This document shows, one piece after another, positions 18,590 through 27,426 of a DNA stretch of 64,000 nt; the first letter of the stretch is position 1; every line of letters starts with the position of its first letter. Position numbers and translations under genes: made by a program. Origin of the DNA: Flavobacterium frigidarium DSM 17623 (GTDB lineage: Bacteria > Bacteroidota > Bacteroidia > Flavobacteriales > Flavobacteriaceae); NCBI RefSeq assembly GCF_000425505.1, contig NZ_AUDO01000012.1:62001-126000 (forward strand). Direction: 5' to 3'. The notes under the pieces were generated by a model. That model made no database searches, was not told the origin of the DNA, and saw only the letters and a list, made by a program, of their open reading frames with translations.

Positions 18590-19306
18590 TTAATGGAAGG
18601 TGAAATTAAGTAGTATTGCTCTATTTTTAATCGAATCTATATTGTCAGTAAATTGACCAGGTCCGCCTAGTCCGTCATAATGAATCAATTCATCGCCAAT
18701 TCCAAAAACACCTCTTACAGAAGGAGAGAAGATGAAGTACTCTGTAAAAATATCGATACCTACACCTAGTTCGTAATTAAATGTCCATTGTTTTAATCGA
18801 AGTCTTTCTTCACTTGCATCTAAATCGCTAGCGTTTTGATTGCTCGATAAATTCAGCATTCCCGAAAAACCACCTTCTAAATAAGGGCGAACGTTTCCTG
18901 CTCGTAAAGCTGAAAATTTTACTAAAAGAGGTAAATGGATATATGTTCCTATTAACTCTCTTGAATTACCAAATGATGTTGTTGCATCAGGATTAACAAA
19001 CTCTCTTTTTGAGTAGTATAATCCAGGTTCAAAACGCAGGTGTAAGTATTCTTGTAATCTCAAGTCTCCAATAATTCCCACATTAAAACCTGTCGACTTT
19101 AAAGTTTGAATCTCTTGTACCGGTGGCTCTTTATAATCTATTTTGTAATCGAATAAATTAGTTCCTAGGTAAAATCCAAAATGGATAGGCTGACTTTGGA
19201 AATTTTCCAAATTAATAATTGGGTTTTTACCAAAAATACTTTTGTTGTATTGTGCATTCCCTTTTAAAAAGAAGGATAAAAGTATAAGTAAGAATATCTT
19301 TTTCAT
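18590..19306 (-). CDS. porT: Outer-membrane beta-barrel protein, PorT (type IX secretion)
   Basis: A 238-residue protein with a cleavable signal peptide (ending about GNAQ) followed by amphipathic beta-strands and a C-terminal Phe-His end, suggesting an eight-strand barrel. Size and its place directly downstream of the menaquinone methyltransferase gene match PorT/SprT, which is required for type IX secretion and gliding in Bacteroidetes; that neighbourhood is recalled, not checked. An unrelated OMP_b-brl protein is the main alternative. It lies 23 bases after the ubiE-like gene and converges tail-to-tail with the methyltransferase gene. Confidence 0.75.
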   Translation of the reverse strand: MKKIFLLILLSFFLKGNAQYNKSIFGKNPIINLENFQSQPIHFGFYLGTNLFDYKIDYKEPPVQEIQTLKSTGFNVGIIGDLRLQEYLHLRFEPGLYYSKREFVNPDATTSFGNSRELIGTYIHLPLLVKFSALRAGNVRPYLEGGFSGMLNLSSNQNASDLDASEERLRLKQWTFNYELGVGIDIFTEYFIFSPSVRGVFGIGDELIHYDGLGGPGQFTDNIDSIKNRAILLNFTFH

Positions 19307-19329
19307 AAATATCGAAATGAAATGGGCAA

Positions 19330-20061
19330 TTATTTTTTTGACGCTGTATAGATTGTTGCTACTCCAAAGGTTTGTGGTAGAGCTGCTACATCTATAAACC
19401 CAACTTTTCTTAAAATATTGTTCAAGGCTTCGCCGTAAGGGAAGGCTGCAGCTGACTCTGACAAGTAACCATAAGCAACATTGTCTTTAGAAAATAATTT
19501 ACCAATAAGCGGCAGGATGTTTCTGCTGTAAAAATTATATCCTTGTTTGTACGGAGTTTTGTCTGGTACAGAAGTTTCTAAAATAACGAAAACGCCATTT
19601 GGTTTTAAAACTCGCAAGATCTCCGCTAAACCTTTTTCTAATGTTTCGAAATTTCGAACACCAAATGCAACGGTTATTGCATCAAAATAGTTGTCTTCAA
19701 AAGGCATTTTTTCTGAATCGCCTAATACCATCTCTATAGTTTTAGAAAGATTTTTTGCAGCAATTTTCTTTTCTCCCACTTCTAACATCCCGGCAGAAAT
19801 ATCCAAACCTATAATTTGAGAAGCTTTTGTTTGAGCCATCAATATAGCAAGGTCTCCGGTACCAGTTGCAATATCTAATATAGTATTCGGATTAGTTTTT
19901 GATACAATTTCTAAGACTTTTTTACGCCATTTAATGTCAATTCCAAAAGAAATAACACGGTTTAAGTTATCGTAATTGCCAGAAATAGTATCAAACATTT
20001 GTGCTACTTGTTCTTTTTTACCTAGTGTAGAGTCTTTATATGGAGTGATGTTTTTTGACAT
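19330..20061 (-). CDS. ubiE: Demethylmenaquinone methyltransferase (UbiE/MenG)
   Basis: Adds the final methyl group in menaquinone synthesis, using SAM. Class I methyltransferase motifs are visible: the motif I region [22 protein letters not shown] and VAFGVRNFE, the last being a strong UbiE signature. 243 residues is standard. Flavobacteria respire with menaquinone, so the menaquinone-specific activity is more likely than the ubiquinone one. It heads a minus-strand pair with porT. Confidence 0.95.
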   Translation of the reverse strand: MSKNITPYKDSTLGKKEQVAQMFDTISGNYDNLNRVISFGIDIKWRKKVLEIVSKTNPNTILDIATGTGDLAILMAQTKASQIIGLDISAGMLEVGEKKIAAKNLSKTIEMVLGDSEKMPFEDNYFDAITVAFGVRNFETLEKGLAEILRVLKPNGVFVILETSVPDKTPYKQGYNFYSRNILPLIGKLFSKDNVAYGYLSESAAAFPYGEALNNILRKVGFIDVAALPQTFGVATIYTASKK

Positions 20062-20275
20062 TTTTTTTAATTTTTACAAATATACTATAATCTGTTTTTA
20101 TTGGAGTCTAGTTTTTTAAATTCTATAGGGCGAGGAATGCGAAATCAGCTTAAATGACAGAATTTATGATAAATGTTAAATTTTCAAAAAGAGCCAAATA
20201 TCACTAAAAGTGGGTATTGTGGACTAATGATTTAATAACGAGTTTTACACCATAAAAATATAAGGTATTTTTTCA

Positions 20276-20593
20276 ATGATTAAAAAGGGATTAATGGCTC
20301 AAATCAAGTGGTTGTTACTTGCGTTAACTTTATCACTTGTTCTTGTGTGCTGTTTTGACAGAGCTGTGCTAGATCGCAGCAGCATGACTACAACGCAAAA
20401 TACGTTCTTAGGATTAAATTTGTTTTTGGAAATTTTAATTTTCTTTGTCTTTAGTACCTTCGTGGTATTTGGTATTAAGGGCTTTTTTGAGATGTACTCT
20501 CAGAAAACATCTAATGCTATACTCTTCGTTAGCGGAGTGTTTTTAGCATTTGTAATAATTTTGTTATGCTATCAAATATTGTTTCAAGACTAA
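20276..20593 (+). CDS. Small membrane protein of unknown function
   Basis: Not recognised. 105 residues with three hydrophobic segments (about 12-28, 42-66 and 80-101) and a polar N-terminus. A second possible start is the ATG six codons in. It stands alone between ubiE (opposite strand) and folA, with 214 bases of non-coding DNA before it and a strong terminator after it, which favours a real transcribed gene. No motif points to a function. Confidence 0.6.
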   Translation: MIKKGLMAQIKWLLLALTLSLVLVCCFDRAVLDRSSMTTTQNTFLGLNLFLEILIFFVFSTFVVFGIKGFFEMYSQKTSNAILFVSGVFLAFVIILLCYQILFQD

Positions 20594-20724
20594 GTCATTC
20601 TTCCCTTCATTGTTTAATTTTTTCTAACAGTTCACCTATAAGTGTGAAATTACTGTTGTTTTAAGCGGCAAAACTTGTAGGATTGTTATCGCCTGCTTAT
20701 AAAAAGCATTGAAATACCTATAAA

Positions 20725-20764
20725 AAGACCCTCAGTAAGCAAGTGCTTCTTGAGGGTCTTTTTT
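20725..20764. terminator. Intrinsic terminator between the small membrane protein gene and folA
   Basis: Stem AAGACCCTCA/TGAGGGTCTT (20725-20734 and 20751-20760) with an inner AAGCA/TGCTT stem and a following T-run. A-rich left flank means it could also stop folA transcription arriving from the right. Confidence 0.88.
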
Positions 20765-20771
20765 ATTTATT

Positions 20772-21254
20772 CTATTTCCTAATGTAGGTTTCGTAAGTGA
20801 ATTCATATTTGTGGCGTTCATCTGTAGGATGTAATTTTGATTGAATTAATTCCCATTCGTTCAAGTCGATTTCGGGAAAAAATGCATCTGCATCAAAACT
20901 GTGATGTACTCTGGTGAGTTCTATTTTGTTAGCCTCAGGTAGTGCTAAGTTATATATTTCTCCACCACCAATAATAAACCGATCTTCGTTCTCGGGGCAG
21001 GCAGCAAGTGCTTCTTTTATGTTTCGCACCACTGTGCAACCTTCGGGATTGTAGTTTTCTTGTCGGCTAATTACAATGTGGGTTCTATTGGGTAAAGGTT
21101 TTTGTAAACTTTCAAAAGTTTTTCGTCCCATTATTATATGGTGGCCAGATGTGATTTCTTTAAATCTCTTGTAGTCATCCGGTAGGTGCCAAATTATTTT
21201 ATTGTCTTTTCCTAGCGCATTATTTTCAGCTGCAGCCGCAATCATTGTCGTCAT
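20772..21254 (-). CDS. folA: Dihydrofolate reductase
   Basis: Reduces dihydrofolate to tetrahydrofolate with NADPH. The N-terminal NALGKDNKIIWHLPDD (active-site Asp region), the GRKTFES motif and the FIIGGGEIY NADPH motif are all present. 160 residues is typical. It lies 9 bases downstream of the 2TM protein gene and about 0.9 kb from thyA, its metabolic partner that produces dihydrofolate. Confidence 0.96.
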   Translation of the reverse strand: MTTMIAAAAENNALGKDNKIIWHLPDDYKRFKEITSGHHIIMGRKTFESLQKPLPNRTHIVISRQENYNPEGCTVVRNIKEALAACPENEDRFIIGGGEIYNLALPEANKIELTRVHHSFDADAFFPEIDLNEWELIQSKLHPTDERHKYEFTYETYIRK

Positions 21255-21263
21255 GTTATGGAA

Positions 21264-21596
21264 TTATTTAGTGCTATTACTTTCAATGTGATTTTTTAGT
21301 TCACTAATTTTATTTTGTTGCAACAAAACCAAACGGTCTATTTGGTCTCGTTCCCAGTTTTTATTCATGAAGCGATCCGTTATAAAAACCTTTACAAAGT
21401 GTAATAAAAATATAAAAATCCAGCCAGTTAATATCCATATAAACAGCGCAGGTTTTTCTACGAACGTGAATAATTTAATGGCAACAAATAGAAATAAACT
21501 AACTAGAAATAAAACTACAAAGTGATAATATAGTCCTTTTTTTTGTTTGATCCTTCTGCGAGCATACTCGTAGAGCTCATGTTGTTCTTTTTCCAT
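21264..21596 (-). CDS. 2TM domain protein
   Basis: A 110-residue protein with two central membrane segments (about residues 24-43 and 50-71), a basic N-terminus (RRRIKQKKG) and a charged C-terminal stretch. This pattern matches the 2TM domain common in Flavobacteria, where it also occurs attached to histidine-kinase regulators. Function is unknown. Only 9 bases separate it from folA, so they are probably co-transcribed. Confidence 0.75.
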   Translation of the reverse strand: MEKEQHELYEYARRRIKQKKGLYYHFVVLFLVSLFLFVAIKLFTFVEKPALFIWILTGWIFIFLLHFVKVFITDRFMNKNWERDQIDRLVLLQQNKISELKNHIESNSTK

Positions 21597-21774
21597 GTGT
21601 TCTTTTTTTTTAAGTTAAAGGTAAAATATAATTTGGAAATTTTATAGTCTTGTAGCGTATTATTCGATTTAGTTTTAGGCTAATTTAATAGTTTGAAATT
21701 TATACCGCTATTAAATTATTAATTGTCTTTTATTTTAACATCTAATAGTAATAAAAGGTAAATTTTACAGCTAT

Positions 21775-21807
21775 TTGTCACAGCTGTCAATTTTGTATTT
21801 ACTTTAG
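21775..21807 (+). promoter_or_regulatory. Possible promoter for the CBM48-like gene
   Basis: TTG (21775-21777), 22 bases, then TACTTTAG (21800-21807), one mismatch from TAnnTTTG, 27 bases before the start codon. Confidence 0.45.
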
Positions 21808-21833
21808 CTTAAGATATTTAAAATGATATAATT

Positions 21834-22130
21834 ATGTCGATTAAGAAACAGTTTGTAAAAACAAAACCAGTATGTAAAGTTACTTTTGTTTTAGCTGGTG
21901 GAGATGCTTTAAAAGCCTCTGTTGTGGGAGATTTTAATAGCTGGGATGCTAGTGCGGGAGCACTTACGAAATTAAAAAACGGAAATTTCAAAGGTGTTTT
22001 TGATTTAAGTAAAGATGCTACTTATGAGTTCAAGTACTTAGTAGATGACGCTTATGTTAATGAAGAGGAAGCTGATGATTACGTTTGGAATGAGTTTGCA
22101 GGATCAGAAAATAGTGTGTTAGTTGTTTAA
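21834..22130 (+). CDS. Stand-alone CBM48/AMPK-type glycogen-binding-like module
   Basis: A 98-residue single-domain protein. The [10 protein letters not shown] stretch followed by [11 protein letters not shown] and YEFKYLVDD is characteristic of the isoamylase N-terminal/AMPK glycogen-binding fold (early-set, CBM48). No enzyme domain is attached. It may bind glycogen or another alpha-glucan, but no carbohydrate genes lie nearby. Its last 4 bases overlap the end of thyA on the opposite strand, and there is no terminator between them. Confidence 0.8.
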   Translation: MSIKKQFVKTKPVCKVTFVLAGGDALKASVVGDFNSWDASAGALTKLKNGNFKGVFDLSKDATYEFKYLVDDAYVNEEEADDYVWNEFAGSENSVLVV

Positions 22131-22951
22131 ACTGACACACTTCCTTTTATAGCGTCATGTGGGTTGTATCCCTCTAGCGTAAAATCATCGTAGGTAAAAT
22201 CAAAGATATTTTTAACATCAGGATTTAAAATCATTTTTGGTAGCGCTCTAGGACTTCTTGATAACTGCAGTTCTAGTTGTTCAAAATGATTATTGTATAT
22301 GTGTGCGTCTCCAAAAGTGTGAATGAATTCACCATATTGCAAATCACAAACTTGTGCAATCATCATTGTTAAGAGTGCATAAGAAGCAATGTTAAAAGGA
22401 ACGCCTAAAAAGATGTCGGCACTTCTTTGATATAATTGGCAAGACAGTTTTCCGTCTGCCACATAAAACTGAAAGAATGCATGGCAAGGTGGGAGTGCAG
22501 CTTTATTGTTAGCTACGTTTTCTTCGAATGAAATTTTAGTGTTAGGTAGCACAGATGGATTCCATGCTGAGACTAACATTCTTCGGCTATTGGGATTTGT
22601 CTTTAATTCAGAAATTAAATCAGTGATTTGGTCGATTTCTTCGCTATTCCAGTTGCGCCATTGGTGACCATATACAGGTCCTAATTCACCATTTTTATCT
22701 GCCCAGGCATCCCAAATTTTAACTCCGTTATCTTGTAGGTATTTAATATTAGTATCACCTTTTAAAAACCACAACAATTCGTGAACAATAGACTTTAAAT
22801 GCAATTTTTTAGTTGTCACCATAGGAAAGCCTTCAGCGAGATCAAATCGCATTTGGTAACCAAAAACACTTTTTGTTCCCGTTCCTGTGCGGTCTCCTTT
22901 TTGGCAGCCAGTATCCATGACGTGTTGTACTAAATCTAAATATTGTTTCAT
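22127..22951 (-). CDS. thyA: Thymidylate synthase
   Basis: Methylates dUMP to dTMP using methylene-tetrahydrofolate, producing dihydrofolate for FolA. The catalytic cysteine lies in [13 protein letters not shown], and the [10 protein letters not shown] and [18 protein letters not shown] stretches are conserved. 274 residues is slightly longer than the 264 of E. coli. The 3' end overlaps the CBM48-like gene by 4 bases tail-to-tail. Confidence 0.96.
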   Translation of the reverse strand: MKQYLDLVQHVMDTGCQKGDRTGTGTKSVFGYQMRFDLAEGFPMVTTKKLHLKSIVHELLWFLKGDTNIKYLQDNGVKIWDAWADKNGELGPVYGHQWRNWNSEEIDQITDLISELKTNPNSRRMLVSAWNPSVLPNTKISFEENVANNKAALPPCHAFFQFYVADGKLSCQLYQRSADIFLGVPFNIASYALLTMMIAQVCDLQYGEFIHTFGDAHIYNNHFEQLELQLSRSPRALPKMILNPDVKNIFDFTYDDFTLEGYNPHDAIKGSVSV

Positions 22952-23027
22952 TGTAATTGTTGTATTGAAATACTCAAACTATAAATAGCTCTTTGAAGAA
23001 CTATAAATTATGATTTTAAGCTTGTTG

Positions 23028-23657
23028 CTATGATTCTCTTTTTGAGATCTCATCTCTAACCTTTGCAGCTTTTTCATAATCTTCGTTTTCGACTGCCTGA
23101 GTTAGTAATTCGTTCAGTTCATCAAGACTATTTTTCATGTAAGGTCTGCCTGGTTGATCATCGCTATTCTCTAGTCCAAAAGTTTCAGGATTAGATAAAA
23201 TATCATCAATTTCTTGATTATCATTATCGCTATCAATTGGATTTGCTTTTAAGAAAATTCCAGCTTTATCAAGGATGTTTTTATATGTAAATATAGGAGC
23301 GTTAAATCGCAAAGCTAATGCAATAGCATCTGAAGTGCGCGCATCTATAATTTCTTCAATTTTGTCTCTTTCACAAATAATACTGGAGTAAAAAACGCCG
23401 TCTACAAGTTTATGAATAATAACTTGCTTTACTACGATATCAAAACGTTCAGCAAAGTTTTTAAACAAGTCATGTGTTAAGGGACGTGGCGGTTTAATTT
23501 CTTTCTCTAATGCTATAGCAATAGATTGTGCTTCAAATGCACCAATAACTATGGGAAGTTTGCGTTCACCATCAACCTCATTTAAGATTAAAGCGTAGGC
23601 TCCGTTCTGAGTTTGACTATATGAAATTCCTTTAATTGACAATTTAACTAAGCTCAT
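23028..23657 (-). CDS. Bifunctional nuclease family protein (DUF151) with C-terminal UVR motif
   Basis: A 209-residue protein whose first 140 residues form a DUF151/BFN domain (LPIVIGAFEAQSIAIALE and ARTSDAIALALRFNAPIF are diagnostic). The last 35 residues form a UvrB/UvrC-type helix pair (LLTQAVENEDYEKAAKVRDEI). Plant and Thermotoga members have been linked to nuclease activity, but the bacterial role is not settled. It lies 76 bases upstream of thyA on the same strand, downstream of the etf terminator. Confidence 0.88.
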   Translation of the reverse strand: MSLVKLSIKGISYSQTQNGAYALILNEVDGERKLPIVIGAFEAQSIAIALEKEIKPPRPLTHDLFKNFAERFDIVVKQVIIHKLVDGVFYSSIICERDKIEEIIDARTSDAIALALRFNAPIFTYKNILDKAGIFLKANPIDSDNDNQEIDDILSNPETFGLENSDDQPGRPYMKNSLDELNELLTQAVENEDYEKAAKVRDEISKRES

Positions 23658-23751
23658 AATTGCTGTAATGAAAAGTACTAAGTACTTAATTTAAAGTTTT
23701 AATGTAGTATTAGATTTGGTGCTTTTTTTACAAAAAAATGAGCATAAAAAA

Positions 23752-23792
23752 AGCTGCCAAAAACAAAGATACAATTATCTTTTTTGGCAGCT
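23752..23792 (-). terminator. Intrinsic terminator of the etfB-etfA operon
   Basis: Stem AGCTGCCAAAAA/TTTTTTGGCAGCT (23752-23763 and 23780-23792) lying between etfA and the DUF151 gene. The A-rich left flank gives a U-run for minus-strand transcripts. Confidence 0.83.
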
Positions 23793-23814
23793 AAATTTTA
23801 ATAAATAATTATTA

Positions 23815-24783
23815 TTATGCGTTCTGTGCTTTGAAAGCTTTTAACTTCTCAATTAGTTGAGGCACAATCTCAAAGGCGTCTCCTACGATTCCGTAATCAG
23901 CAACCTTAAAGAAAGGAGCTTCTGGGTCAGTATTGATTACAAGCTTCACTTTTGATGAGTTAATACCGGCGATGTGCTGGATTGCTCCCGAAATACCAAT
24001 GGCGATATATAAGTTTGTTGCTACTGGTTTTCCTGTTTGTCCTACGTGTTCTCCATGAGGTCTCCATCCTAAGTCAGAAACTGGCTTAGAACAAGCTGTT
24101 GCAGCACCAAGTACTGAAGCTAATTCTTCTACCATTCCCCAATTTTCAGGACCTTTTAATCCACGGCCTGCAGATACTACGATATCAGCATCAGCGATTG
24201 AAACTTTACCAGTTACTTTTTCTACAGACGCTACCTTTACTCCAAAGTCATTTTCACCAATAGTTGGGTTGAATTCTTCTTCAGTAGGAGTACTAGCGTT
24301 TTCAAAGATTCCGTATGAGTTTTTGGCTAATCCAAGTATTTTTACATCTGTAGTGATTTCAGTTATGTTGAACGCTTTATTTGAAAAAGCATTTCTTTTT
24401 ACTTGAAAAGGAGTAGTGCTTACTGGAAGTCCAACAACATTTGATGCATATCCTGCATTCAAAGCCACTGCTACTAATGATGATAAGTAGATACTATCTG
24501 TTGTAGAAGAAAGTAAAACTACTTTTGTTCCTTCTTTTTCTGCTGCTTGCTTGATAACATCAGCATACGCTTTTGCTGTAAAGCCATTTAGCTTATCGTT
24601 AGAAACTTTTAATACTTTATCTACTCCGTATTTTGCTAATTCAGAAACATCTGCTGTGTTCACTGTCAAAGCAGTAACAGTTGTTCCTAAAGTTTCAGCT
24701 ATTTTTTTTGCATAAGAAGCCAATTCAAAAGCTACCTTCTTGAATTTTCCTTCTGCTGATTCTGCATATATTAATATTGACAT
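23815..24783 (-). CDS. etfA: Electron transfer flavoprotein subunit alpha
   Basis: FAD-binding subunit of the soluble electron carrier that takes electrons from acyl-CoA dehydrogenases. The C-terminal FAD domain shows VVSAGRGLKGPENW, GWRPHGEHVGQTGKPVAT and the ISGAIQHIAG and NTDPEAPFF motifs. 322 residues is typical. It follows etfB by 73 bases. Confidence 0.96.
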   Translation of the reverse strand: MSILIYAESAEGKFKKVAFELASYAKKIAETLGTTVTALTVNTADVSELAKYGVDKVLKVSNDKLNGFTAKAYADVIKQAAEKEGTKVVLLSSTTDSIYLSSLVAVALNAGYASNVVGLPVSTTPFQVKRNAFSNKAFNITEITTDVKILGLAKNSYGIFENASTPTEEEFNPTIGENDFGVKVASVEKVTGKVSIADADIVVSAGRGLKGPENWGMVEELASVLGAATACSKPVSDLGWRPHGEHVGQTGKPVATNLYIAIGISGAIQHIAGINSSKVKLVINTDPEAPFFKVADYGIVGDAFEIVPQLIEKLKAFKAQNA

Positions 24784-24856
24784 AATTTTAATTTTAAAGA
24801 TTGAAAAATGTAATTATTTAAGACTTCAATTTCGATTTGAAAGAGAAAAACTTTAA

Positions 24857-25603
24857 TTATATTACTTTAGCTTCGTTGTGTAATAAGTTAATCAACTCAT
24901 CTAAATTATCTGCAGAAACTAGTTTCACCGCTGATTTTGGTGCAGGCTTTTCAAATTTTACCGCTTTAGTTGTAACCGTTGCATCAACTGGTTCAACAAC
25001 TGCTAATACTTTTGACCTTGCTGTCATAATTCCTCTCATGTTAGGAATACGCAAATCTTTTTCTTCAACAAGTCCTTTTTGACCACCGATGATTAAAGGC
25101 AGTGTAGTTGCAACAGTTTCTTTACCACCGTCAATTTCACGTACTGCTTTTACATCGGTACCTTCAACAGTAATATCTGTACAAGAGTTCAAAAAGTTAT
25201 AACCTAAAATTCCTGCAATCATACCCGGAACCATTCCTCCATTATAATCTAATGATTCTTTACCTGCAATTACTAAATCATAAGCACCATTTTTGATAAC
25301 TTCTGCTAATTGTTTTGCAACAAAAAATCCATCAGTAGGATTAGCGTTAACACGAATTGCTTCGTTAGCGCCTATTGCTAATGCCTTTCTTAAAGTTGGT
25401 TCTGTTTCAGGTCCTCCTACGTTAACAACTGTAACTGTAGCGCCTTGTTTTTCTTGAAACCATATTGCTCTTGTTAAACCAAATTCATCATTTGGGTTAA
25501 TAACATATTGTACTCCATTGGTATCAAATTCTGAATCGCCGTTGACGAAATTAATTTTCGAAGTTGTATCAGGAACGTGACTAATGCAAACTAATATTTT
25601 CAT
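24857..25603 (-). CDS. etfB: Electron transfer flavoprotein subunit beta
   Basis: AMP-binding subunit of ETF. It shows the conserved start KILVCISHVPDT, the INPNDEFGLTRAI stretch and the GKESLDYNGGMVPGMIAG signature. 248 residues is normal. It is the first gene of the etfBA operon, and transcription diverges from pdhB across 775 bases of gene-free DNA. A TAAATTTG -7-like element (minus strand, 25637-25644) lies just upstream. Confidence 0.96.
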   Translation of the reverse strand: MKILVCISHVPDTTSKINFVNGDSEFDTNGVQYVINPNDEFGLTRAIWFQEKQGATVTVVNVGGPETEPTLRKALAIGANEAIRVNANPTDGFFVAKQLAEVIKNGAYDLVIAGKESLDYNGGMVPGMIAGILGYNFLNSCTDITVEGTDVKAVREIDGGKETVATTLPLIIGGQKGLVEEKDLRIPNMRGIMTARSKVLAVVEPVDATVTTKAVKFEKPAPKSAVKLVSADNLDELINLLHNEAKVI

Positions 25604-26378
25604 GATTATATTTTTTTATTTTCGTAATTTCTTTTACAAATTTAAAATAATAAATTGAATAAAATACTATGCGTGCATAATATTTTTTCAAAACTATTAC
25701 GATTTCGCAAGAATTCTAATGGCTTGCTGATTTGTTTCGCGGTTTAGAGTTACACTAAGTCTTTGCTTTTTACTTACCGAAATTCTACTCGCGATGTATT
25801 TATTCGAAAGATAAAATTTTTATTCGATAACCTACTCATACTACTAAGGCGTTTTTAATCGAAAAAGTAGGTTATAGTCTATTATCTTTCTCAATAAATG
25901 AAAGGAAGTTTCTATAGTATTTTGATATCTTATAATATTTAGCCTTGAACTATCTGTTGGTAGTTATTGAGTTGTAGTTAATTTTCTTTACAATTAGGAG
26001 GTTTTGCCTTGTAAAAGGAAGTATTGGTTTTTATAATTAACCTCTAAGGAATTATAGCGAATGAGTCGACAAGCAAATGTAAATGTGCCAATCTATAATT
26101 AAAATAAATGGTTTGATCTTAGTACGATATTCTCTCAGAACTATCCGTAGCTTCGGTGTTAATCGCTTTTGAATACAGCGAGTCTTGAGAATCTTTTAAT
26201 TTGGCAAACTGTGTATTGCGCTTAAAACTGATGTGTTATAAAATGTGCAATCCTATTTTAAAAAGTTAAATGCATCAAATTGATAGTAAATCCTGATATT
26301 TTAAATTTAATTTATGCTAAAAAGTGATTTAAAATATTTATTTTTGCTTTTCGAAAAATACACATATATAATATAAAT
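25604..26378. other. 775-base gene-free region with several potential RNA hairpins
   Basis: No credible open frame was found. Visible structure includes a long imperfect hairpin (25806-25890): GAAAGATAA pairs with TTATCTTTC and ATAACCTACT with AGTAGGTTAT. A second element (about 26126-26193) has an outer imperfect stem and two inner hairpins, CCG/CGG at 26145-26156 and CGCT/AGCG at 26164-26180. A weaker inverted repeat surrounds 25985-26060. A TATTTTTG -7-like element at 26339-26346 probably serves pdhB. The rest holds nothing I recognise. Confidence 0.6.
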
Positions 26379-27356
26379 ATGAGAACGATACAATTTAGAG
26401 AGGCCATTTGCGAAGCGATGAGTGAAGAAATGCGTCATGATGAATCCATTTACTTAATGGGTGAAGAAGTTGCTGAATATAATGGTGCTTATAAAGCATC
26501 TAAAGGTATGCTTGATGAATTTGGTGCAAAAAGAGTTATCGATACTCCTATCGCCGAATTAGGTTTTACTGGTATTGCTGTAGGTTCAGCAATGAACGGT
26601 TGTCGTCCTATTGTTGAGTATATGACATTCAACTTTTGTTTAGTAGGTATTGATCAAATTATAAATAACGCTGCTAAAATGCGTCAAATGACTGGTGGAC
26701 AATTTAATGTTCCTATCGTTTTTCGTGGACCAACTGCATCTGCAGGTCAGTTAGGAGCAACACACTCTCAAGCATTAGAAAACTGGTTTGCAAATACTCC
26801 TGGTCTTAAAGTTGTAGTTCCATCTACTGTTTATGATGCAAAAGGATTATTAAAAGCAGCTATTCGTGATAATGACCCAGTTATTTTCATGGAATCTGAA
26901 CAAATGTATGGTGATAAAGGTGAAGTTCCTGATGGAGAATACACAATTCCTCTAGGTGTTGCTGATATCAAACGTGAAGGTACTGATGTAACTATTGTTT
27001 CTTTTGGTAAAATTATCAAAGAGGCTCATATCGCTGCAGAAGAATTGGCTAAAGAGGGGATCTCTTGTGAGATTATTGATTTAAGAACAGTTCGTCCTAT
27101 GGATTATGATACTATCTTAACTTCTGTTAAAAAAACAAACCGTTTAGTAGTACTTGAAGAGGCTTGGCCTTTTGCAAGTGTTGCTTCTGAGATTACTTAT
27201 ATCGTTCAAGAACGTGCTTTTGACTTTCTTGACGCACCTATTCAAAGAATTACAACTGCCGACACTCCAGCGCCATACTCTCCAGTATTGCTAAAAGAAT
27301 GGTTGCCTAACGCTGATGATGTCGTTAAAGCAGTTAAAAAAGTGATGTATAAATAA
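26379..27356 (+). CDS. pdhB: Pyruvate dehydrogenase E1 component subunit beta
   Basis: The beta chain of the alpha2-beta2 type E1 enzyme that decarboxylates pyruvate with thiamine diphosphate. Characteristic regions are MGEEVAEYNGAYKASKG (ThDP-side Glu), RGPTASAGQLGATHSQ and the C-terminal transketolase domain LRTVRPMDYDTI. 325 residues is standard. The alpha subunit and E2 are not adjacent, so it is transcribed alone, with its own terminator. Confidence 0.95.
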   Translation: MRTIQFREAICEAMSEEMRHDESIYLMGEEVAEYNGAYKASKGMLDEFGAKRVIDTPIAELGFTGIAVGSAMNGCRPIVEYMTFNFCLVGIDQIINNAAKMRQMTGGQFNVPIVFRGPTASAGQLGATHSQALENWFANTPGLKVVVPSTVYDAKGLLKAAIRDNDPVIFMESEQMYGDKGEVPDGEYTIPLGVADIKREGTDVTIVSFGKIIKEAHIAAEELAKEGISCEIIDLRTVRPMDYDTILTSVKKTNRLVVLEEAWPFASVASEITYIVQERAFDFLDAPIQRITTADTPAPYSPVLLKEWLPNADDVVKAVKKVMYK

Positions 27357-27377
27357 TACAACACATAATAGTATAAA

Positions 27378-27415
27378 AGCTTCATCATGCATTAGTGTGG
27401 TGAAGTTTTTTTTTT
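27378..27415 (+). terminator. Intrinsic terminator after pdhB
   Basis: An 8-bp stem CTTCATCA/TGGTGAAG (one G-U pair; 27380-27387 and 27398-27405) followed by ten T residues. It separates pdhB from the DUF5686 gene 12 bases further on. Confidence 0.85.
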
Positions 27416-27426
27416 AAAGATTAAAT

